Part shown: one piece after another, positions 1 to 6,027 of the stretch
How positions within the stretch are numbered: the first letter of the stretch is position 1
How the letters are laid out: each line of letters begins with the position of its first letter
Origin: an uncultured Bacteroidales bacterium
GTDB lineage: Bacteria; Bacteroidota; Bacteroidia; Bacteroidales; Paludibacteraceae
Length of the DNA stretch: 35,331 nucleotides
Assembly (NCBI GenBank): GCA_900317345.1
Contig: ONGK01000013.1
Coordinates: forward strand, 1 to 35,331
Reading direction: 5' to 3'
Program-made: the position numbers and the translations under genes
Notes under the pieces: model-generated
The model's database searches: none
Told to the model about the DNA's origin: nothing
The model's input: the letters and a program-made list of their open reading frames with translations, nothing else

Positions 1-1827
1 GTCATACGCCACCGCTCCGTTATTGCCTCGGAAAGCACCCGGCCCGAGCGTACGCGCCTGCCATCCGCGGACGCTGTTCGCGCCGCCGCCGAAATAGCGT
101 TTCTGGAATGGCAGCACGTCCGCATTGAGGTACGGCACAGCTACGCCCAAACCGATATGTCCCACCAGATGATGCTTAGGCGTGATGATGCCATGGCAGG
201 TGAAATGAATATCCCCTTTCGCATACTGGGCGAATGGTATTTTCCAAAGCATGTAATGCTTCTTGGCGTCTTGCGGCAGTTTGGCCGCCAGACTGAGGGC
301 ATACAGCGCATTACCGGCCGTCTCTGCGCGTAACGAAAGCTGCACATACGACCGGTTGGGGAAACGCGGGTTATAGGACGTATAGGTACCCTGGTACGAC
401 CAGTCCAGAATGAAGTTATCCTGATAACTGGCGAGCAGGACGGACGATTTCGTGATGAAGCGGTTTTTGAAATCCTCTGACATCCACGGCACGTAGATAT
501 AGTTGATGTCGACGAGGTTGAACATATGCGTCCAACGACTACCTGGGTTACGGGGCAGGAAATAGCTGAGCGCGGCATTGGCCAGCGTGCGGGTATATTC
601 GTCCGGCCGCTGCTGATAGTTGTAGGATATGCTGACCTTCACGCCGGAGGCAAAGAGCAGTCCCGCCTCGGCTTTGGCCTCTATCGCCCGGCCGCCGTTA
701 GCACGCCATTCATAGGAGGCGCGGCCGCCAACTGTCAGCACTTCGGCACCGTGGAAGATATTCTTGTTGGTGTACGTCAGTCCTGCTGCCACACCCCAGT
801 CGCCGGCACTGAATGTACCTTCCGCCTCCGCCGCCACGGAGTTCACACGTCCGCGTGAGATGGTGATGTTGCAATCCAGCAGCGAGTCCTCCACGGGCGT
901 GAAAGCGATATCGACGTACTTGACGGGCGGGAGGGCGTTCATGCGCGCGTACGTTCGCTCCACGCGCCACTCGGCGTAGCGCTGGCCCGCATGGATGCGG
1001 CTGGCGGTGCGCAAGGCGTTGCGCCGCAGGAACGGCTTGTCCAGAGCGTAGCTCACATTGCGGATATAATACTGGGTGCGCAGCCGCTTCAGAGCGTCCG
1101 AGTCCAGTTGGAATACATATGGCGAGAAATGCATGCGGACATCCACTTCATGCGAGTTGAGCGAACTGTCGGCGGTGAACTCTAACATCGATTTCTCGAA
1201 GTAGAAATAGCCCTGGTTGCGCATGACGGTCGCTATCCGTTCGCGCTCTTCATCAAGCGTAGCGGTGGAGAACTGGTCGCCCTCATGCACTTTGCAGCGG
1301 TTGTTCTGCGCAATCTCACGTACGGCCGAGTCCGGCACATCGACCTCGTAATGGCGAATCTTGTACGGCTGGTTGGCGGTGATGAGATAGGTCAGGTCCA
1401 CTTTTCGGTCTTTGATGACGATTTGCGTATCCACCTCGGCATGGAAATAGCCCATGTTACTCATCTGCTGCTTGAGCTGCTGCATACTGATGCCGGTCAG
1501 CTCATCGCTGTAGATGACCGGCGCTTCGCCCATCTTGAAGGCATTATGCGCCAGCCGTTTCTTCGATTTGGTGGTGGTGTCGGTCGGAGCGGTGTTATAT
1601 ACATGTAGCTGCAACTTCCAGAAGCCGAAAATCTCCGTGTTCTGCCTTTGCCTCAGATAATTGCGCATGTCGGGGACGGTTTTGTCGTCCACACATCTGA
1701 CGCGTGCTTTGTTAAGCAGATACTGGCCTTCCGGCACAAATTTCGTGGTGTTGCATGCAGAAAAAGCCACCGCCAGGCAGCCTATCATCAACAGCCGAAA
1801 TCCATATGTCCGCAGTACGTGCAACAT
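1..1827 (-). CDS. tamL: TamL/BamA-family outer-membrane lipoprotein (3' end cut by window edge)
   Basis: Reading leftward from the ATG at 1827, 609 codons are open to the window edge, so the C-terminal part of the barrel is missing. Residues 1-25 form a lipoprotein signal peptide (hydrophobic LLMIGCLAVAFSAC, lipobox Cys25). About residues 26-280 look like POTRA-type repeats, including GYFHAEVDTQIVIKDRKVDL and a second GYFYFEKS block. After that come alternating amphipathic beta-strands such as YTNKNIFHGAEVLTVGGRAS and FGGGANSVRGWQARTLGPGAF, the latter matching the conserved BamA/Omp85 'GG..S.RGW' motif. The family (Omp85/TamA; the Bacteroidetes lipidated form is called TamL) inserts or assembles outer-membrane and surface proteins together with inner-membrane TamB; that role is family knowledge. 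A clear promoter lies at 1838-1869, so the gene begins its own transcript. A tamB gene would be expected to the left, outside the window. Confidence 0.85.
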   Translation of the reverse strand, partial: MLHVLRTYGFRLLMIGCLAVAFSACNTTKFVPEGQYLLNKARVRCVDDKTVPDMRNYLRQRQNTEIFGFWKLQLHVYNTAPTDTTTKSKKRLAHNAFKMGEAPVIYSDELTGISMQQLKQQMSNMGYFHAEVDTQIVIKDRKVDLTYLITANQPYKIRHYEVDVPDSAVREIAQNNRCKVHEGDQFSTATLDEERERIATVMRNQGYFYFEKSMLEFTADSSLNSHEVDVRMHFSPYVFQLDSDALKRLRTQYYIRNVSYALDKPFLRRNALRTASRIHAGQRYAEWRVERTYARMNALPPVKYVDIAFTPVEDSLLDCNITISRGRVNSVAAEAEGTFSAGDWGVAAGLTYTNKNIFHGAEVLTVGGRASYEWRANGGRAIEAKAEAGLLFASGVKVSISYNYQQRPDEYTRTLANAALSYFLPRNPGSRWTHMFNLVDINYIYVPWMSEDFKNRFITKSSVLLASYQDNFILDWSYQGTYTSYNPRFPNRSYVQLSLRAETAGNALYALSLAAKLPQDAKKHYMLWKIPFAQYAKGDIHFTCHGIITPKHHLVGHIGLGVAVPYLNADVLPFQKRYFGGGANSVRGWQARTLGPGAFRGNNGAVAYD

Positions 1828-1837
1828 AATTGGTTTG

Positions 1838-1869
1838 CAAAGGTACAACAAATTTTGCATATATGCAAG
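1838..1869 (-). promoter_or_regulatory. Bacteroidetes-type promoter of the TamL gene
   Basis: On the minus strand the -33 element is CTTG (1869-1866) and the -7 element is TACCTTTG (1845-1838), separated by exactly 20 nt. The ATG at 1827 follows 10 nt after the -7 box, so the leader is extremely short. The -33 side carries the palindrome-like GCATATATGC that recurs at other promoters in this window. The consensus YTTG/TAnnTTTG is the established primary-sigma promoter of Bacteroidetes. Confidence 0.75.
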
Positions 1870-1871
1870 AG

Positions 1872-2014
1872 TTTAGGTGTTTTTTTTTGAAGGGCAAAGT
1901 ACTACTTGCGATTATAGCCAGCCTTAGAACCATGCGGATAGCACCTATACGCTGACGCGAAGGCCGGCTATAATCATAAGCGGCTGTGCCGCGGGCATCA
2001 AAAAAAACACCAAA
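1872..2014. repeat. Nested inverted-repeat element (REP/MITE-like)
   Basis: Two nested inverted repeats are visible. The outer arms are GGTG-T9-GA (1876-1890) and TC-A8-CACC (1998-2011). The inner arms are GATTATAGCCaGCCTT (1910-1925) and AAGGCcGGCTATAATC (1960-1975), 16 nt with one mismatch. A small hairpin GCGGC-TGT-GCCGC sits at 1980-1992. No credible coding region is present. The block GCAAAGTA..ACTT.GCGATTATAGCC at 1893-1919 recurs near 34692-34719, which argues for a repeated genomic element rather than a local terminator. It is flanked by a 25-bp direct repeat (1844-1868 and 2108-2132). Confidence 0.5.
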
Positions 2015-2101
2015 CACGCCGCATATATCCCGCACAACGCGACCGTACCTTCGGAGGGAACCCACCCGGAGTTTGTAAACAAACGAAGGGAAGGGGCGTG
2101 C

Positions 2102-2133
2102 CGAAGTTACAACAAATTTTGCATATATGCAAA
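2102..2133 (-). promoter_or_regulatory. Second copy of the TamL-type promoter, degenerate -7
   Basis: On the minus strand TTTG (2133-2130) is followed after 20 nt by TAACTTCG (2109-2102), one base off the TAnnTTTG consensus. It shares 25 consecutive bases with the functional-looking promoter at 1838-1869. No start codon with a plausible gene follows it before the TamL promoter, so it is either a relic, a weak distal promoter of the TamL gene, or a duplication product. Confidence 0.4.
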
Positions 2134-2215
2134 TGTTTGTGCAAAAAAAATCGTGCGTCTATATTGCACATCTCGTCAAAAAGCAGTTCTTTGCAGCGTC
2201 TTTCATGCTTATAAA

Positions 2216-2270
2216 GACGAACTATTGACGAATTATTGACGAATTATTAACGAACTATTAACGAACTATT
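2216..2270. repeat. Five tandem copies of an 11-bp unit
   Basis: Starting at 2216 the units are GACGAACTATT, GACGAATTATT, GACGAATTATT, AACGAACTATT and AACGAACTATT, with no spacer. Units 2 and 3 are identical, as are 4 and 5. It lies between the terminator of the secreted-protein gene and the upstream TamL promoter copy. The function is not known; the period is close to one helical turn, which would place protein sites on one DNA face. Confidence 0.85.
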
Positions 2271-2320
2271 ACTGTAATCACACTATAACCACAGTATTAT
2301 GGCACATGTAGAGCCAAGTG

Positions 2321-2356
2321 ATAAAAAACTCCCGCGACATTCACATGCAGCGGGAG
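2321..2356 (-). terminator. Rho-independent terminator of the 754-aa secreted-protein gene
   Basis: On the minus strand a perfect 7-bp stem CTCCCGC/GCGGGAG (2356-2350 with 2335-2329) encloses a 14-nt loop and is followed by a run of six T residues (2328-2323). It starts 65 nt past the stop codon of the gene ending at 2421. A second weak hairpin AAAGGC/GCCTTT lies directly at the stop codon (2402-2420). Confidence 0.7.
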
Positions 2357-2420
2357 CCGAATAACTTTTATTTAACTAATTAACCTCCATGCAGAAAGCA
2401 TAAAGGCTTTCTTTTCGCCT

Positions 2421-4685
2421 TTAGCGAACTATCTGTCCTTGTGCGTTATAACGAACGCCGTTCTTCTCAATTACCAGCATTCCATTCTCCAAACGCTTCA
2501 CAGCCTTGGTATTCACGTCGGTGTTATCCAAAGCGGTAGCAGACTTTTCTTTCCATGTTGCAGTAACAGTTACGTTCTTTGCCGGCATGGTGAACTTACC
2601 AGCTAAAATGGTTACGTCGTTAGAAGTCCATGCGTCAAATTCATGGTCCTCATCTGGAGCAACGAAAGTACAAGCAGGAAGAGTAACCTCATCGCCTACA
2701 TGATATTGTACAGCATCCATAGTGCCAGAGCCTTCGCCTGCTGCAAAATTAACATTGTAGTCAATAGCAGCCACCGTTCCTGCAAGAACAATTGAGCTTC
2801 CTAAACGGTAACCATTATCAGCCTCATCATTGTAAACATAAATTTTGAGTGTAACAACACCTTCGTACGCAGAGCCGGACAAATCATAATTATGAGAGTC
2901 AGGTGTTGATGATGTCTTTGGTTGACTCCATGTGGCAGATTTTGAATGTCCGTGCGTGTCAGATATCTCAACTTCGACGGTTTTGGCTGCTGAAACTGCA
3001 GTTGTTGACATTGTATAAGTTGTAGGTGTGAAAGTATATCCATCAGCTACTGTAAATGTCATTGAGAGATAATTAGCCGCCACTTTCTCTCCATTCGTTG
3101 GCTTGATTTTACCAGTACCTCCATTTTTGCCAGAGTTGTCAACAGTCAAACCTCCGTTAATAGCAATATTGCTCATAGACCCCAGATGAGTAGATGTGGG
3201 AGTTTTATCTGTAGTAGTGATAGTTGTTTCATTACTCTCAACTCGCACCGTCCAAGTCAATGTGTGCTCTCCTAAAGGATTTGTGACAACCGTAATAGCA
3301 CCTGAGAGATTCGAATTTACTGTTGTAGGAGCTTTGCTTGTTTCGGTATTAGTTACAGCACAGAAGTAATACAAGGTGCCTAATGTAGTAGTGGATGGAG
3401 TATAACTTGCATTTGTTGCGCCGTCTATTTCTACCAAGTTTTCACCAGTTGTTGCTGCTTCTGTATTAGAATACCACTGATAACTCAGTGTGCCTGCACC
3501 TGTAGCCTCTACAGATAAAGCAGCAGCTGTCTCACCTCTGGGATACTCTACTGCACTTGTCGAAGGTTGAGTGGTAATAGTGGGACTTTCGCTTATTTGC
3601 TGCCATTGAGCAGTAAAGGTTGTGTTTTCCAACAAAACAATGGTCTCGCCATTCTCAATCAACGTATTAGCAGGAATACCAGTATTGCCTTTTTGGGTGG
3701 CTACATCAGCTTTCCAACCAGTATGAATCCAACCGTCTACACCAGTAATCTCTTCTAAAACAACGAAAGAAACACCTTCAGCCTTACTCGGAGCGACACC
3801 ATGACCACCGTTGTCAAATGTTGCATCATATGCAGTAGCAGCTTGAATAGTTACATATGTGGGTGTTGAATAATTATATGCTAAATCGCGATGAACGATA
3901 GCATATACATCACCCGGTGTAAATGTGCCCGAATAAGATTCTGCATCAGCAGCAACCGAAGCAGATACTAATGTCCAATTACCGGACTGGTCCTTATTGG
4001 GGCCTTCTGTAGAGGTCAAAGAATATATACCTTGGTTATTTAGAGTCAAATCATTTGCCGAACCGTTAGTTCGATGCCAAATGAGAGTGTTTTGGATACC
4101 TGTGGCTCCAGTTCCAGTATCTTCGCCATTAGTCCAAGAAATGGACGCTACAGTGGGGACCGCGTTAGTTGCAGCAGAAGGTGCTGTAAGATCTATTGTG
4201 GAACTCTCCGAATAATATGCAACGATGTCATCGAAATAAGCTCCAGTTTTAGCTCCTGCTTTGTATATAATAATTGTTGAAGGAGCGATACTATTGCTAC
4301 TATAAGTTAATTTTGTCCATGTGCTATTCGACAAAGTTGTAGCATCTGATTTTTTAGAACTGGTAAATCCAATTTGAGCAGTAGTGGAGGAACCTGCTTC
4401 TGCTTTTGCATATCCGATTATATGGCAGTAAACAGAACTGCTAGAAGATTGACTACAACCTGTATTCTGTGTTGCATTCTTTGCAGAAGTTGAACCTGTG
4501 TAATCGCCTTTTATGGATTTCTCCCCAGTTCTGCTGACGTCCGCAGAAGAAACGGTCAAGTTTGTTGACCATTCTCCTGCTCCATTTTCATATCCGTTCG
4601 CATAGATTTGCGTTGGATCAACAGCCCACATCTGTGTAGCAAACAAAGCCATTAAGGCTAACGAAAATAGTTTCAATTTTTTCAT
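2421..4685 (-). CDS. Secreted multi-domain surface protein with Ig-like and InlB/Flg_new-type repeats
   Basis: 754 aa. Residues 1-21 are a signal peptide (KLFSLALMALFATQMWA). About 24-158 form a jelly-roll or CBM-like domain ending in YFDDIVAYYSE. About 287-361 and 644-713 look like Listeria-Bacteroides (InlB B/Flg_new) repeats ending in TFTAQWQQ and VTVTATWKE. About 368-470 is Ig-like (SYQWYSN...YYFCAVTNT). The C-terminus (about 730-754, LENGMLVIEKNGVRYNAQG) matches the short tail found on the three amylases in this window. No catalytic domain is recognisable, so an adhesin or glycan-binding role is an inference. The gene is visibly richer in A/T and in AAT/ACA/GTA-type codons than the neighbouring loci, consistent with recent acquisition or different selection. 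It stands alone, with a terminator downstream and the toxin-antitoxin operon upstream. Confidence 0.7.
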   Translation of the reverse strand: MKKLKLFSLALMALFATQMWAVDPTQIYANGYENGAGEWSTNLTVSSADVSRTGEKSIKGDYTGSTSAKNATQNTGCSQSSSSSVYCHIIGYAKAEAGSSTTAQIGFTSSKKSDATTLSNSTWTKLTYSSNSIAPSTIIIYKAGAKTGAYFDDIVAYYSESSTIDLTAPSAATNAVPTVASISWTNGEDTGTGATGIQNTLIWHRTNGSANDLTLNNQGIYSLTSTEGPNKDQSGNWTLVSASVAADAESYSGTFTPGDVYAIVHRDLAYNYSTPTYVTIQAATAYDATFDNGGHGVAPSKAEGVSFVVLEEITGVDGWIHTGWKADVATQKGNTGIPANTLIENGETIVLLENTTFTAQWQQISESPTITTQPSTSAVEYPRGETAAALSVEATGAGTLSYQWYSNTEAATTGENLVEIDGATNASYTPSTTTLGTLYYFCAVTNTETSKAPTTVNSNLSGAITVVTNPLGEHTLTWTVRVESNETTITTTDKTPTSTHLGSMSNIAINGGLTVDNSGKNGGTGKIKPTNGEKVAANYLSMTFTVADGYTFTPTTYTMSTTAVSAAKTVEVEISDTHGHSKSATWSQPKTSSTPDSHNYDLSGSAYEGVVTLKIYVYNDEADNGYRLGSSIVLAGTVAAIDYNVNFAAGEGSGTMDAVQYHVGDEVTLPACTFVAPDEDHEFDAWTSNDVTILAGKFTMPAKNVTVTATWKEKSATALDNTDVNTKAVKRLENGMLVIEKNGVRYNAQGQIVR

Positions 4686-4709
4686 AATGATTTGAATTTA
4701 AAAGTTAAA

Positions 4710-4717
4710 CAAAAATA
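4710..4717 (-). promoter_or_regulatory. Possible -7 box for the 754-aa secreted protein
   Basis: TATTTTTG on the minus strand (4717-4710) fits TAnnTTTG and lies 24 nt before the ATG at 4685. At the expected 20-nt distance there is AGAA, not YTTG, so the promoter is incomplete and the assignment is weak. Confidence 0.3.
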
Positions 4718-4763
4718 TTGGTTAATTTGTTGTTTTATTCTTTATATTTTTTCTGCCACTTAA

Positions 4764-4807
4764 ACGTGGTTTTTATGTGGGTTTTACGTGGTCATTACGT
4801 ATTATGA
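4764..4807. repeat. Four degenerate 11-bp tandem units upstream of the secreted-protein gene
   Basis: Units ACGTGGTTTTT (4764-4774), ATGTGGGTTTT (4775-4785), ACGTGGTCATT (4786-4796) and ACGTATTATGA (4797-4807) repeat with an exact 11-bp period. They lie about 80-120 bp upstream of the ATG at 4685 and just after the toxin terminator, that is, in the likely promoter-upstream region of the gene. Confidence 0.7.
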
Positions 4808-4814
4808 CATACAT

Positions 4815-4849
4815 AAAAAAGCAAGACACGAGATTTTCTCATGTCCTGC
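4815..4849 (-). terminator. Strong terminator of the toxin-antitoxin operon
   Basis: On the minus strand a 13-bp stem (GCAGGACATGAGA paired with TCTCGTGTCTTGC, two G-U wobbles, AAA loop; 4849-4821) is followed by six T residues (4820-4815). It begins 22 nt after the toxin stop codon. Confidence 0.85.
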
Positions 4850-4870
4850 AAAAAAGATAGAATATATAAC

Positions 4871-5191
4871 TTATTTCTTGAAACGAGCAACTAACTCTTT
4901 CGGATCCTTACGCACATCCCACACATCGGCTATTTCAATGCTATTATCAGTGACTCGATAGATAATTTTAGTTAGATGCTCAATAACCAATTGACGAAAT
5001 TCATACCGACTTCCCTCTAACCATGGTTCAATAGGCCCAAGTTGAGGATGTTTCAGAAGTTTATTAACCTCCTTATGCACTTTCTCAATATACCGACGAG
5101 TACGTGTCGCTCCAAACTCATCTGTCATATAATCAATGATGTGACCATATGAGCCTTCGGCTTGGATAGACCAATGAATATACTCTATCAT
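4871..5191 (-). CDS. ParE/RelE-family toxin
   Basis: 106 aa, a typical length for the RelE/ParE toxin superfamily. The visible family pattern is an N-terminal strand-helix (IEYIHWSIQAEGSYGHIIDYM), a central KLLKHPQLGPIEPWLEGSRYEFRQL segment, and the C-terminal strands IEHLTKIIYRVTDNSIEIADVWDVRKDP, where the final 'V.DVR.DP' is common in ParE-like proteins. Members act either as ribosome-dependent mRNA interferases (RelE) or as gyrase poisons (ParE); the sequence resembles the ParE/RelE-StbE branch, but the target cannot be decided here. Its ATG overlaps the stop codon of the upstream antitoxin by 4 nt (5188-5191), the usual translational coupling in type II modules. Confidence 0.85.
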   Translation of the reverse strand: MIEYIHWSIQAEGSYGHIIDYMTDEFGATRTRRYIEKVHKEVNKLLKHPQLGPIEPWLEGSRYEFRQLVIEHLTKIIYRVTDNSIEIADVWDVRKDPKELVARFKK

Positions 5192-5442
5192 ACCATTACA
5201 GCATTTTTCTGTGCCACGCGTTGTTGCATTCTTGCGAGCACTTCATCATTGGAGAGGTATTCGCCACGTTGAATCTCTTCAATACCGGCTTCCGCTCTGG
5301 CAATTAGTTGCTGTCTGGTAGCCTCATCGGGTTGGCGCAGAAGACGCAGGTTGTTCTGCATCTCAGCAATGACCTGCTCCTGTTCTTGAACAGAGAGCGT
5401 CAGCATAACTGCGATGAGACTTTTTAATGTTTCTTGTGCCAT
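5188..5442 (-). CDS. Antitoxin of the type II toxin-antitoxin pair
   Basis: 84 aa, first gene of the operon. It is helical and strongly charged, with many Glu/Gln/Arg residues (SVQEQEQVIAEMQNNLRLL, QQLIARAEAGIEEIQRGEYL), as expected for a labile antitoxin that wraps its toxin. The region GIEEIQRGEYLSNDEVLARM resembles the C-terminal toxin-binding part of ParD/RelB-like antitoxins ('..G...s.eev...l'). No obvious classic DNA-binding motif is seen, but the palindrome overlapping the promoter suggests autoregulation by the complex. The ATG at 5442 is 28 nt past the -7 box. Confidence 0.75.
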   Translation of the reverse strand: MAQETLKSLIAVMLTLSVQEQEQVIAEMQNNLRLLRQPDEATRQQLIARAEAGIEEIQRGEYLSNDEVLARMQQRVAQKNAVMV

Positions 5443-5460
5443 GTTGCTGTTGTTTTTGCG

Positions 5461-5502
5461 ATTTTGCTCGCAAAATTACAACTTTTTTTTGACATGTACA
5501 AG
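5461..5502 (-). promoter_or_regulatory. Toxin-antitoxin promoter with overlapping palindromic operator
   Basis: On the minus strand CTTG (5502-5499), 20 nt, TAATTTTG (5478-5471). A perfect inverted repeat ATTTTGC-TC-GCAAAAT (5461-5476) covers the -7 box and the predicted start site, the expected place for an autoregulatory operator of a type II toxin-antitoxin complex. Confidence 0.65.
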
Positions 5503-5587
5503 AAATAGAGCAAAATTCTGTCTTTTTTGCATAATTTTAATGTATATCAATACGTCAAAGATCGTTCAATCTTAATAATTGTACACT

Positions 5588-5618
5588 AAAAAGCGGCCAC
5601 TTTGGATTGAGTGCCCGC
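5588..5618 (-). terminator. Terminator of the candidate non-coding RNA
   Basis: On the minus strand a 9-position stem GCGGGCACT/AGTGGCCGC with one G-G mismatch and an 8-nt loop (5618-5593) is followed by five T residues (5592-5588). It lies about 280 nt past the promoter at 5907-5938 with no coding gene in between. Confidence 0.65.
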
Positions 5619-5900
5619 ATATAAAAAATTAAAAGCGGGACTGCAATCTTGCTGTTCCGTTTTCTGAGGCTCTGGTATTGCCTTTGCACCTGAACAAGCA
5701 ACACGTAGCCCACGCTGTATGTATATAATACACGCAACGCGTGCACCTTAATACATACCATGAGCATCTTGTGCTGCAATGCCTTGGGTGCTATGAATTT
5801 ACCAGATTCCAGAAAACCAAAACAATGCGCTTAAGACGCCTTTTAACTATGTCACCCTATTTAACGTCTTGGGCAGCTGACGGCACGTTATTTCACTTTT
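5588..5900 (-). ncRNA. Candidate structured non-coding RNA, about 310 nt
   Basis: A perfect Bacteroidetes promoter (5907-5938) points leftward and a hairpin-plus-T-run terminator ends at 5588. The only open frame inside (5779 to 5555) reads through and past the terminator, has no family resemblance, and begins over 100 nt into the transcript, so it is unlikely to be a gene. Structure is visible: an 8-bp stem GTATGTAT/ATACATAC (5758-5751 with 5724-5717) encloses a 5-bp stem CACGC/GCGTG (5743-5739 with 5735-5731); CCCGC/GCGGG pairs flank an A/T-rich loop before the terminator. I do not see the conserved signatures of tmRNA, RNase P RNA or SRP RNA. A 6S-type or a Bacteroidales-specific RNA is possible; the class is not established from sequence alone. 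Confidence 0.55.
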
Positions 5901-5906
5901 GCGGTG

Positions 5907-5938
5907 CAAAGGTACTACTTTTATTTGATATATGCAAA
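5907..5938 (-). promoter_or_regulatory. Promoter of the candidate non-coding RNA
   Basis: Minus strand: TTTG (5938-5935), 20 nt, TACCTTTG (5914-5907). Immediately after -33 comes GCATATATC, close to the GCATATATGC seen at three other promoters. The predicted start is near 5900. Confidence 0.75.
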
Positions 5939-5978
5939 TTTGTAAAGTAGATTTTGCATTTTTTACACAAAAAGGCAC

Positions 5979-6007
5979 AAAAAATAGACGCTTTTGCAAG
6001 CGCCTAT
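5979..6007 (-). terminator. Terminator at the end of the NRPS gene
   Basis: Minus strand: stem ATAGGCGCTT/AAGCGTCTAT (one G-U wobble) with the loop GCAA at 6007-5984, followed by a run of T residues to 5979. It begins 21 nt past the NRPS stop codon and separates it from the non-coding RNA promoter. Confidence 0.85.
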
Positions 6008-6027
6008 TCCTTTTAATCGGTCTTTTC

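Noticed and set aside
1712..2065. 117-codon minus frame in the TamL upstream region
   Set aside because: It overlaps the TamL start in another frame, covers the nested repeat and its promoter, and has no family features.
2216..2270. CRISPR-like array
   Set aside because: Units are 11 bp with no spacers, and no cas genes are present. The same applies to the arrays at 4764 and 35098.
5555..5779. 74-codon minus frame as a small protein
   Set aside because: It runs across the terminator at 5588-5618, shows no conserved motif and lies inside the better supported non-coding RNA.
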